DNA of 64,000 nucleotides from Ectocarpus siliculosus (Eukaryota; Sar; Phaeophyceae; Ectocarpales; Ectocarpaceae), in NCBI GenBank assembly GCA_000310025.1, contig FN649758.1, positions 4,061,781-4,125,780 of the forward strand, in the 5' to 3' direction. Below are positions 10,765-21,800 of the stretch, in pieces. Within the stretch, counting starts at the first letter, position 1; each line of letters begins with the position of its first letter. Under the pieces are notes generated by a model, which did not search any database, was not told the DNA's origin, and saw only the letters and a program-made list of their open reading frames with translations. The position numbers and the translations under genes are program-made.

Positions 10765-11459
10765 TCAGTTCGGGTCGCCCGGTTGTACAGGGCGGCGGTA
10801 CACTACACTACGACTCGCTGACTGGGTGGACTAACGCTTTGCTGGGGAGCTACGGGAGAGGGCGTTCAGAGAGGGCGTTCATGTTGTGTTGCAGCTGGAG
10901 GTCGACGCGGGAATGAGAGGAGAGGATGTCGAAAGTGAGAGTGACCGGGATGTACACTCTTTCATTCACAGTTTCCCATCTCTTCAGCCACGCCAACTTT
11001 CAAGATTTTGACTAACTTCTGACTAACTTCCAGCAGATATTCTAACTTCTGACACACCTCCAGCAGTTATCCCATGAATTGTGCACTCTTTCATTCACTC
11101 TGCATAGATTATCTTCTGACTAAACTTCCAACAATTATTCTAACTTCCGACTATTGTAACTTCCACCAATTGAAACGGTGTGATATCACGAAAAGGTGAT
11201 CTCTGCATATATACATACCATGTAGCGCAGTCTACAGCAGCACCTTCAATACAACAACAGCAGTACAACAACAACAGCAGTGTTCACAGTATTACAGAAG
11301 ACATATGCCTACAACCTTGCAGCACTTGCAGCAATTGATGATGCCGTGAGATTTGCGTGCATGTTCAAGCTCAAAACAGAGCAAGTTAAGTCTAAAGCTG
11401 TGGCGTACCACAACAACAACGATCAATCTACATTTGTCAAATCTTCCTTGCTACATTCC

Positions 11460-11517
11460 CTTGAAGCCTACTACTGAGGACGAGGGCGCCTCTGCGCCCG
11501 AAGTCCGGAGCCCTTGT
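11460..11517 (-). repeat. Right copy of the 58-bp perfect inverted repeat
   Basis: Exact reverse complement of 7637-7694. Because one copy is inverted, the same peptide (TTEDEGASAPEVRSP) is open on the minus strand at the left copy and on the plus strand at the right copy, which is a coincidence of the duplication and not evidence of a gene. Confidence 0.85.
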
Positions 11518-12907
11518 AATATTGTAATATTATTTGTATCCACCTCCTCCTTGTCACACCTGCTGCAGCACCTACTCATACCACCTAAAAAAATAAAACT
11601 CCTAGAGGACCAGCACGGTTGCCCGAGGAAAGCTGCGATACATTCAATCTATTGTCTACGTCCTCACAGCGCCAAGCAGAATGCTCGAAAACGTTGCAGC
11701 TTACGCTGAATCCGCACAGACGCATAACATAAGATCGTCTGTAATCGTTTGTCTATTATCGTACGTAAAGGGGCTCCGCGAGAAAAACACGGAGACCAAC
11801 CGGCGCCACACAAGTACCAATCGGAGACGACGAGCCCGTCCCTGTTGATTCCACACCACCGGTGCAGATAGGGGACGAGGGGTTGAACGGGCAGGGAAGC
11901 GAAGTGCACTGCGAACCGTCTGCGGAACAAGGACCGCACAGCGACACGGAGCACGAATACGACCCGGATCCGGAATCTGAACCACACCGGACGCGGCCTT
12001 GACCCGACCCAAGTACAGGTACGTAATTTTGGCATCACTACGCGTGAAAACAAGGGCTGACAGATGTTCCTTTAGAGAGAGAACGAGACCTTCCAACCCA
12101 AGCTCTAGCTTGCCCGGCGCGTGCTTTCACCGGTTGAGTGCTTTCACAGGTGGGCGAGGTGCTTCTTCCGCCCTTGCCCCTAGTAGCGCTTTGCACCCAA
12201 GTACAGGGAGACGCGGCGCAACCGCGCTGTTAACCTGCGGTATCGTCCCGCGATTCTACCCGGCATTCCCCTCTTTCAAAGCATGCGCACTAAATACAGA
12301 AAACTACGTAATACTGCTGTAGTTCTCCCCGTGTGTCCCGGTACCCCCCAGGTAGAGGAGTTCAAAAGAAGGAGAAAGCCATGCCATCATTCGCGAGGTA
12401 AAGCGCGAGAAGAAGATGGGGCAAAAGGTGGCCCCAAAAATCGATGGACGCGGGTAGCCTTTGGCTAACCATACCCTACAGTAGGATGGGAAAGACTATG
12501 TAGTGTAGTAGTCTGCATGAAATTCATCCCTGTTTCAGTACCTGTTTCTTTTGTGTACCAGAGAGTCCTACCGGGTTCCAGGAAGGTTGTTTCACTGCAC
12601 AGCCTGTCAACACGATGGAAGCGGGGCCGTAAGTCTTATTTCCTTGATTCTATGTGCAATGGCCCCGCCCAAACACGTTTGTAGTGGCACCCTTTCAGCG
12701 GAGGCCATCTCGCGTTTTACTGTAGGTCCGGATATGCTACATGAGGGCGAACGTCCTTCTTTCTGTCTATCAAGGGGGGAGGGATAAATTCTCATCACAT
12801 ATCTCGAGGGCAGAGCAGCTGCGACATGAAAACCAAGTTCCTTCTCGGCCGAGAACTTTTTCAATGCTTCATGCACATGTGCCTGTGGCTTGTGCCGTTG
12901 ACTTGAA
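11518..12907. other. Gene-poor region
   Basis: No recognisable gene. A plus-strand frame from about 11767 to a TGA near 12001 encodes an acidic Pro/Asp/Glu-rich peptide (for example DDEPVPVDSTPP). It is reminiscent of linker regions in retroelement polyproteins, but it has no diagnostic motif and no neighbouring reverse transcriptase or integrase. Confidence 0.35.
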
Positions 12908-13159
12908 TCAGCCGCCTGGAACCACCGCTGCACCATTTCGCAACGGCTTGCCCTGCACACCGCACAACAAGTTGATGCCCACGAGTATGTCCATGACGTA
13001 GACGGCATCTCCATATGGGTCCAGTTCTATGCATACTTGACCTACTTCCGAGTACACGTCCACCCTTGGAGGCTTTCCGAGGGTCGCGCTCCCGGTACGA
13101 CCGCCATTGCTGCCGGTCTGGATCCCAACAACGCGGAGTCTTGGTGAGAAGAACGCGGG
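12908..13159 (-). CDS. Unassigned coding-like frame
   Basis: A minus-strand frame of about 84 codons is bounded by in-frame stops (TAG 13162-13160, TGA 12910-12908). It reads like protein, with RVVGIQTGSNGGRTGSATLG, PRVDVYSEVGQVCIELD and DAVYVMDILVGINLLCG. It has no ATG start close to its 5' end and no confident splice partners. It could be an isolated exon or a retroelement scrap. I do not recognise it. Confidence 0.25.
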   Translation of the reverse strand, partial: PAFFSPRLRVVGIQTGSNGGRTGSATLGKPPRVDVYSEVGQVCIELDPYGDAVYVMDILVGINLLCGVQGKPLRNGAAVVPGG

Positions 13160-13162
13160 CTA

Positions 13163-14809
13163 TGGTGCACAGCCTCTTCCGAGAGTTAGTCACTGATGCG
13201 GCGTGCGCGGGGGTTGTCTGGAGATGGGCAATGACCCTCGCCGTTCAAATACAGCATTTTTCTTTTTGAGAGCGACCAAAAAAAGGGCGCGCGCCTGTTA
13301 AATGGAGATGTCTTTCTGATTCTTTCCAACGAAAGAACGGGAGATGCTGGAGCGGACGCGACGAGGTCTCATCAAAACAACATATTTTCCCCAGAAGCCG
13401 CGACTTTACCAACATGATAAAACATGGGAAGAGGCGCCATGGCCTACTGCCAATCACGCGCTGCTCGTCTACCACCTTCGAGCAATACCTAAGGTAAAAT
13501 CTCGTGCTTCCGTCGTACTGCTGAATATGTGTTCGACCTATAATCAGGCGTGTAATGTACCAAATTTCCGCTGCAATCCGATCACCAAGAAACGTAGCTG
13601 CCTGACGCGGTGTAGCTTACCCGTTCCCGTCGGAGAGGTCGTGCATCTTGGCTACACAGAACTGGTTGTGCTTCATGTGCGAGATTCCCTAGGAAGCACA
13701 ACACGCTTTAAGCATTGTGCAGCATTACGGCGTGTGGAGATCGATGATGAGCGTTTTCCAGGAAAGAGGGACCCTCGGCAAGAAGTCAACCTCTGCTCCA
13801 CCGCATCAATAACGCAGAAATCGGTTTTCACGCCACAGCAGGCGATAGCTGCTCAAACAACAGTGACAAGTCTTGAAATCGTCTCAGCTACACAGAACTG
13901 CTGGTGATTCTCGGAGGTTCGCAGTGTGGGCTGAGATCGGCTGTGAGGCCCGGTCGGGCAAGGGATGGGCAATGCTTAAGACCTGGAGAGACCCAAGCTA
14001 GAGCTTGGGAATGTACGAGGGTTGCGGTCATCATGTGGTCGAAGAAACATTTGCCAGTTTTCTCGAGCACTAGCAGCAGCAGGGCCATGGGCAGAATCGC
14101 ACGAATCGACTGCGCCTCTGGAGTGGTCCGACTCGCGATCGACGAAGCTGGGGGCTCCAATCGGTTGCGAGTGGGGAGGCTGCAATCAAACTGGGAGAAA
14201 GAGCAATCGCCATCCATATCCTGTGCCACAGCTCGGATGCCGACGGCCTGGTGCCGGATCGAAAAAATGACTTCTTCAACGTCGACATCAACAGCAACGA
14301 CAACACGGCACCCCGCCCATCCGCCCATCCGCCCATCGTGCAGACAATTGTGGCCCATTGTGTTCTCTCCGGTATTTCACCCTTATCCCAGCGTTGAACC
14401 GCATTGACTCCCGTGCCTCGACTATGGACCCGTAATGCACGCCACCCCATACAGGGTAGCAAATGCTTGACTAGGCCATGTGACGACGAGGTTTTCCGTA
14501 CACATCAAGGACTCAACACCTCCGGAAATTTTCTTTGCTCGGCGTGTCCTCAGGGGACATGGCGGCGCTCTACCATGCTCCCCGCAACCTCGGTCCACGA
14601 ATCCCCACAGAACCCGGCATACAAAATCAGATATCCGCCCCCCCGTGTTACTCGTCTTTCCGTTGGCAGCCGTTCTATTTCTTTCTCGACAGTGGTGGTG
14701 CACCGAAATACTTGCTCCATCCACTATATGCGAATTCTCAGGGTTTGTTTGGACCCTAGCCCTAACCTTCCCGTTTGTCTTCTATACTCGTTCATCTCTC
14801 CATCGACAT
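13163..14809. other. Gene-poor region downstream of the ABC transporter
   Basis: No gene is recognised. Overlapping frames on both strands at 13888-14407 lack any known motif. A short ATCCGCCC triplicate lies near 14319. The part nearest 14809 should contain the 3' UTR of the minus-strand transporter gene, but I cannot place its polyadenylation site. Confidence 0.4.
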
Positions 14810-15865
14810 CTACACAACATCTTCGCTCTCGTTTGTCTGTCTCAGCCTAACCTCAGGGTTGTCCTTGGTAACGGCGAAGCTGTTGAATATCTGCTCCAGC
14901 GTCGTCTGTCCCACAGCATACGAAGCAAGACCGAGCTGCGACAAGCAAATCGATCATCGCGTCACACAGATCAGAGGTAGGGTCAGGTGCTAGCTTGTTC
15001 GGGGTGGGTTCAGAGCAAAGTTGGCCTGTCCTGGCCGGTACAAGGCGGTATTGACGCGCATTCATTCCTGGAGGAAACGAGGGTTAATTAATGGTGTCAA
15101 ACACCCTGGAGTGGGAGGCCGCTTTCTCGTGCTCGTCAAAAGTGAACCGAAGGGCTTCAAGACACAACCAGGAGCACGCACCAGAGCTCCCACGAGCAAG
15201 GAAAAATAAAAGGATGCCTTGCGAGGAAAGACATCCGCGTATAAGGACACCACATATTTGGATTAAACGGTTGCTCTGATTGATCGTCAAAAGGCTGATG
15301 TGCACACAGGTAGAATACCCACGCCGAACCTGAACTTGAAAATGTAGCTGCAAACCTACCGTATCGGCATGGATACTCGGGCCGCTAGCGACCGGCAGGA
15401 CATCTTGGAGAAGGTTCCTCGTGATTGAAACACAACTGTGTGCTAGTAGTTGGTCACGGGCGTGCTTAGCATTCCGGTGTGTCGAGAAGCCATGGGAACA
15501 GGGATCCGCAAAAACGGTCGAATGCTAAACACCATGGTTGAAATACCGATGACTAAAAGAGAGAAGACCTCGATATTACATCTCTACCATCCAGAAAAAA
15601 CGGCGTAACGACCTGCCAATTTTGTAATTGTTCACTCGGTGGTCGAATTGTTATTGACTTGGACAATGACAAGGAACAGGGAGAATGTGGTTCTGGCTCC
15701 AGGTGGAGGGTTTACTCGTGAAACTTTGCGACACCTACACGATAGAATATACTCTATGAATTGCCCTGCTCACGCAGTTGTGTGGTAGTAGTTGGTCACG
15801 GACGTGCTTGCATTGCGGTGTCTCAAAACGCAAGCCATGGGAACAGCGATCCGCAAAAACGGCCG

Positions 15866-15897
<32 letters not shown>

Positions 15898-18800
15898 AAC
15901 AACAATGGTTGAAATACCGATGACTAAAAGAGAGAAGACCTCGATATTACATCTCTACCATGCAGAAAAAACGGCGTAACGACCAGCCAATTTTGTCATT
16001 GTTCACTTGGTGGTCGAATTTTCATGGACTTGGACAATGATAAGGAACAGGGAATGTGGTTCTGGTTCCAGGTGGAGAATTTGCTCGTGAAACTTTGCGA
16101 CACCTACACGACAGAATATCAACAGTTATACATTTGTGTTGGCTGGTCGTTAGCAGTGGAGGCTGTTCGGGTGTTCTTTTCTCTTCTGTTTCCAGGCGGC
16201 TGTTTGACTTGGAGAGTCCTTCATGTTCTTTGAAGCAGCTGTAACGTTCTTTTCTTCTTTCTAGCACAACAGTAGCGGGTAGAACAGCGAAGAACACCTT
16301 GCTTGGTCACAGGTATCCGTATACAGCAGTTTCGAAAACGCACACGTCTACATTCCGTGGTCGCGCTTGCTGCACGCTGGAGGATCAACAAACACGCCCG
16401 CCCGCGAGAAAGGTCTGAACCGCTTAGGAAAGCGGGTAGGCCATTCAAGTCCTGTAGCAATCTAAGAGGTGGGACGGTGTTGTGGCTCGAAGCCCGTCTG
16501 ATTGATGGTGCGAGGTTACCTGTCTGTCGGTCGGTCCCATTTGCCCTCTCTTCAACTCAGAACAACACTCGCCGCCTGTTTGTTTTCTCTTTTCTGCTGC
16601 TGTCGTCGACTCCCAGACGTTTGTGTCGCTGTGCTGCTGCTGATGCTGCTATTTTATTCTGCTGCTCGGGTCTTGGCTGCTTATTGATACACCTCCTCCC
16701 TGGCTCTCACCCTTCGTGAGGAGGAGGCAAGAAAACGCTGTGGAACATGGTTAACAAGCACCCACGACTCACGACCCGCAGCAGCTCAGGCTTGCACCAA
16801 GTCGGAACGTTGGACCGAACATAGAACGACGTTGTATGAACGTAGAACACATAGTGACAAAACAGTTCAGCGCCCAGGTCGCTGCGGACGTGAGTTCGTT
16901 TCGAAATATTTTTTCCAGTCTGTTTGACTTTTAGAAAGTATACCCCCGTCGTGGTGGGTGCAGTACTTCATGCGTGTACTATGTACTACGGAGTACGTGA
17001 CGGTGTGGCTTTTATGTGCTTACGTGTTCCATTTTTCTTTGAATATTTGAAAAACACACAACACGCGCGCTATTCCTATCTGGATTCATTCGATCCGTTC
17101 CACCTTCATATACATCCATCCATTTTCTTCGGCATGTGTGGCCTCTTCTCTCCGGAATGTGCGACACACACCATGATGCTACGGTCACTGCCCTACAACA
17201 TACTGTTTGCACGCTAAACGCGCAAATACAACGCTTCTCCGCCCGCCTGTCGGGACGGTATGTGTGTGCGTTTCCTGGGCGACAATACGGCTCTGATGAA
17301 TTTCAAGCCGTTCGGCGGCCAGGAATCCGCGGCGGTGGGAGACGAAGAATCAGAAAAAGACAAATCAATGCGGAGTGAGTGTGGGAGGAACGAACAATGC
17401 GTACTAAAAAATATCTGTGTTTGCTCTTTGCATGTTCTCGCATCACCCCCTGTCGCGGTGCTCTCTTTACCCCACTCCGGAGGGACGCCTTGTATAGCCA
17501 ATAAATTGCCCTGCTCACGCAGTACTGCCTCCAATTCGAGGTCCACTTTCCTTTCAACGTGCGTGGTTACAACGAACCAAGTGTGCTCCACATCAAACGG
17601 TGCAAGACATAACTTGCGCGAACAGTCCGCGCGGCTGTTGCCGAACTACAGGCGGGAGTTACCGAGGCGTGCTGCGGCAGCAACGACACTCGCCCGATTT
17701 GCAGATGAACGGGCTTGTCTAGCGTCAACTACCTGGCGATGACTCTACTTACTTGATTTGTGTCCACCGCAGTGTTGTTGTAAATTTCGGCCAAGCTAGT
17801 AGATGGGCCTTCGCCTCGGCGGAACGTTAAGGCCGTGTGCCTATCTTGTGATCGCGTCTTTTGGCGGCAGCATGGTCCTCTCGTACATCATAGTCGTAGT
17901 AATCTTGCAAAGTAGGAGCAGCGGGTCTGAGTACAACTTCTTTTACATACGTATCCGCGGCGGAGCTGCATGTATGTCCAGCAGCAAGCAGTATCGAAAG
18001 AGCGATTTGGTCCAGTAGGGCACTATACATACGACTCTGTCGGGGGGTCGTCCTGTTGGGTATCGCAAACGCGAGGAAGGTCACCGGCAGCCCACAGTGT
18101 GATTCAGCAGAGCGGTAATGCAGAGAGGATGTGCTGTGCTACAATATGAGGTTGTATGTTTGGCGGCGGTTTCATCGACGGAAAGAGACAAAAATCCAAA
18201 AACAGATTGCTGATGATGATGCAAGTTACCTCAGTACAGCAGTGTGGTTAGTTGGAGACATCGGCAGCAGCAGTAGTATTGATAGAGCGATCTGTTCCAA
18301 TAAACGGGGAATTGACTATACGCCTCTGTTGTGGGGTCGTCCTGTTTGATATCGCAAATGCAAGAAAGGCCCCCGGCAGTCCACTGCATGCTTCAGCACC
18401 AACCACAGCGCTCATGTGTGGAACGGGTGATGTGTGCCATGTGCGATGGGTTTAAACGTAAATATTTTTTGAACGACTTCATGGAAAAGAAAACTTGCCG
18501 GTGTGCTAGGAAAAGCCACGTCAGACGGAGGCAATCGAAGACTACCCGACACGCACCAAAAAAGAGGAGTGTGCCCCACACAGGTACGCTAGAGCTGTAA
18601 TGAGCACTAACACCAGCTAGATGCGGGGAGGACTGCTGTATGGGAACATGATGTCTTGCGGAAGGCGGGCGAGGTCGAGACGACATGCGTAACCGGGGCA
18701 AAAACGTGGCGAAAACCAAAAAACAGGCGAACAAAATAGCTTGTTGATGCCGTGCTTCGACACATGTTTTCGTCACATACAAGCGTCGACAGCCCAACGT

Positions 18801-21800
18801 GAAGGGATGCGCACGTAGCCCTTTCGATGCTCGTTTTCGGGGGCTGCTTACTTCGCCAATTGACAGCCAAAAAATGCCGACAGGCTCGTTGCAGCGTTCC
18901 GAGGGAGGTGTTGCAGATGGGGCAAGAAACCAGACGACAGCGGCGGGAGGGGGCGCGTGACGGGGAACCTATACCCCGTTCGGTCCATGCGTTGCTGTTT
19001 GCGTTTTCCGGTAGCACAAACCTTGCTTGTACGTCGTGATCCGACCAGGGAAATGACCCAAGGACATGGGCATCGAACACAGTGTAGTTCTAGCTCCACA
19101 TCGAAGTAAGATTTGTGTCGAGGGGATGAGTACATATCGAGAAATTGCGGTCTGATTGTTGCTGGCAGGCGACGTCGCCCGACAGGAGAGTTAATGTGCG
19201 ATCACATGCGGCGTGTAGATCGGGTTGTTTTGCAACTTGGCCCACAGTTGTGTCTACAGGGTCATCCCCGACACTCAAAGTTTGGCTGACGTAGGTGAGC
19301 AGGCTGGGGAGTTGTCCATGCTGGAAAATAACGGTTGGATCCGACGCGGGCGGCGGAATAGCGGCCGGATTTGACCCAACCACTTTTTGAAAGCGTGTTC
19401 GCTTTGCTCGCCACCGGCGTTGTCGAGGCTCGCGGGGTACCCCTATTCTGTCCTAGCCCATCGAACCGTGGCTAGGCATGGGGCTGAATATTGCTCGGCT
19501 GTGGAGAGCATCGTGGGGGGGGGGGGGGCGTGGATTGAGCTCCAGGGGCGTGGCAGCTGTGACGAGCTGGTTATTTGAACTTTTTCACTTCTTCGCCTGC
19601 GATGCCAAGAGAAACGTTAGCTGCGTTGGCGGCGACTGGTGTGTCCGGACGAGGCGCTGTGAACCTCGTGGTCGTATCTTCGTTGAGCTCGGAGAATTCG
19701 GTCGCGGCGAAAAAGCGAGAAAAGCAGAGACACTAAAAATATGTCAACAGGATACTGGTGTGGGCAGAAGCAAGACAAAATGCCTGCGCTTGACACCGGT
19801 GTCGCTTCGATTGAAGTTCCTTGGACACGGTCGTCCAGGCGGAGGTCGCGCGAAGGCACCGCCGCGATTTCGTGCGCAGTTTTCGCGAGCTGAGAGAAGT
19901 CGGCAGCGTAGAAAAACGCGCTCAAAAAAACATATTACGAAAACCGCGGACAAGATTTAAGTTACGTTGCGTTGTTTCCACAGCAGGAACCACTCCTATT
20001 CGGATTGGAATTATTCATAAGGCACACATTCTTCCTCCGCACTCTTGAGGGCTGAGATCACATGGAATATTGAGCGCTTCGGCCCTTAACTCGACTTTTC
20101 TCTCTTAGACTCGAAAACCGATTCTTGGTGATTGATAGCTTTGGTTTCTGCGCACACAACGCAAAAAAATGTACTCTAACCCAAGGCGTTGCGATTGAGG
20201 TGCAGCTGCTCCCGTTTAAGCTCTCGTGGGCAACAAGAGGCGATCACCAAAGAAAACCATGATCGAAAAAAAAAACGGGAGAGTTCTTTCAAGAACTCGC
20301 TGGTTCACGGCGCCGTTTCGGACCACACCGGAGACACGATTCGACATGCGCACGAAGGTTCTCGAGGACAACGACTACCCTCGCGTGGTGCCAGAGTGCG
20401 AAGTCCACGCTTAAGAGACTGAAATGGCAACCGCGGCCAAGCGGTGTCGACATGTATTGCTTGAAAACAGGAGCACATGACACATCTTGAAAATCGACAA
20501 ACAAAAATGCCGAAAAATGACACATATTCGAGCGTCGTTCATCCGGGTTCCGCCGTCCACAAGCTGCTACGAGCAATCCTGAGAACATACGCCGCCAGCC
20601 TTGCTCAAACTGATTCTCGGAAGCTCTCAACTTTGCTCGTCCTAAATGAATTGGTCCCGATAAGGGTTTGTGAGTGTTGTCATAGCAGTTTTTAGCCGGT
20701 TTGGAGCTGACTTGACTCATGCACGGGTTCTAGGCTCAAACTTCAAGGTGCGCCGAAATCACGCTCGCGCGTGTTTTGAGACTAACTCAGCTGGGGCGAA
20801 CAAAGTATAGAGCTTCCGAGAATCTGTGTGAGTAGGGCTAGAGGAGAGTAATCTCGAGACGTCATGCGACGGCTTGTGGGTGGTGGCAGAGCGGATGGAA
20901 ACAACGCCAAGAACGGCCTCTGTTGACACCGATTACTTTTTCTGCCTGTTTCTCGTACATTGCATGGATATGTTCCTACTCTACTGCCGCTGTCAACGCA
21001 TACAAATGCACGTGCTGCTGCTCTAATTGACGGCTTTTTTTTTAAATAAACAAAGCCTTTTTTGTGGTGCCTCCGACCCACCAGCGCAGTGTATATGATA
21101 CTCTGCTCGTGGTCTGGTGGCTATGTACTGTGAGCAGTGCACTTCGTACGGCTTGGTGTTGTTGACGAGTCGAGTTGTGCTTTGCAGAGTTTTGGTGATG
21201 TGAGCTGCCTGTTTTAGGAGCGTTGAGTGAATATTTGGAATCGGAAAAACATATTCGTCCAACGACCAGGGACACTTTTGGCCTGAACAATAATAATCTC
21301 GAGGTCTGACAATCGGCAATCGGGTGTTTTACACATGAAAAAGGCCGTCATCACTAGACCGGGAAGGCCATTGTTGGTACCGTGCGTGGGAGAGAAATCG
21401 CGGCCGGGCGTAAACAACAACACCATTCCGGCTTGTCTCTGTCAGAGCAGTCGTACCTTGGCCTTGGCAGCTTCGAAATGTTCGAAGACGTCTGCAAGTT
21501 TCATCCCATCCTGGTAGGGAATCTTGTACCGGCATGAGAACAAAGTCGGCCTCTCGACCAGTTCTGCATCAACGGAAACAAGGTAGGGACCGGGAAAAAA
21601 CAAGGACCAATGAGCACGTCGACGACACCAGATGCATCCCCGAGACACATGTCATCGGGGCCAAGCGTAAACACGTGTCGGGCAATAGCTTTGGCACCAA
21701 CCCATGAAATGAAACAAACAATATCAGCCGACTCGGTTGAAGTTGCCTTGGTCAACATTCCCATTGTTGAAAGCAATAGCCGGGAAAACCAGCACGGCGC

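Larger units (their letters stand above)
8874..11191. mobile_element. Putative TIR-bounded element with gene fragments
   Basis: Twenty-one bases at 8874-8894 are the exact reverse complement of 11171-11191; the shared end includes CGTGATATCACACCG. Just inside both ends lie inverted copies of ATTGGTGGAAGTTA and AGTCAGAAGATAAT. The right end carries further copies of the TTCTGACTAACTTCC motif between about 11011 and 11160, as in DNA transposons with subterminal repeats. Inside are a Helitron-like frame (8917-9549) and three coding-like exons of unknown function (9712-10764). No target-site duplication and no DDE transposase are visible, so this would be a non-autonomous or decayed element. The superfamily is not assigned. 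Confidence 0.55.
14936..21456 (-). other. ABCA intron 25 (6.5 kb) with internal duplications
   Basis: GTACGA donor at 21456 and CAG acceptor before 14935. The intron is more than three times longer than any other in the gene. Phase 0 on both sides and the joined protein (AAKAK then [17 protein letters not shown]) support the splice. No nested gene is evident. It contains two diverged direct duplications (15438-16119 and 17988-18399) and a 20-bp sequence, AATTGCCCTGCTCACGCAGT, present identically at 15759-15778 and 17504-17523. This suggests growth by repeat insertion. Confidence 0.75.

Noticed and set aside
11767-12001. Copia-type polyprotein linker
   Set aside because: The acidic Pro/Asp-rich peptide is suggestive, but no integrase, reverse transcriptase or LTR could be found nearby.
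13888-14407. Overlapping frames of about 160 codons on both strands
   Set aside because: Neither strand shows a motif, splice context or clear codon bias; mutual overlap suggests compositional openness.
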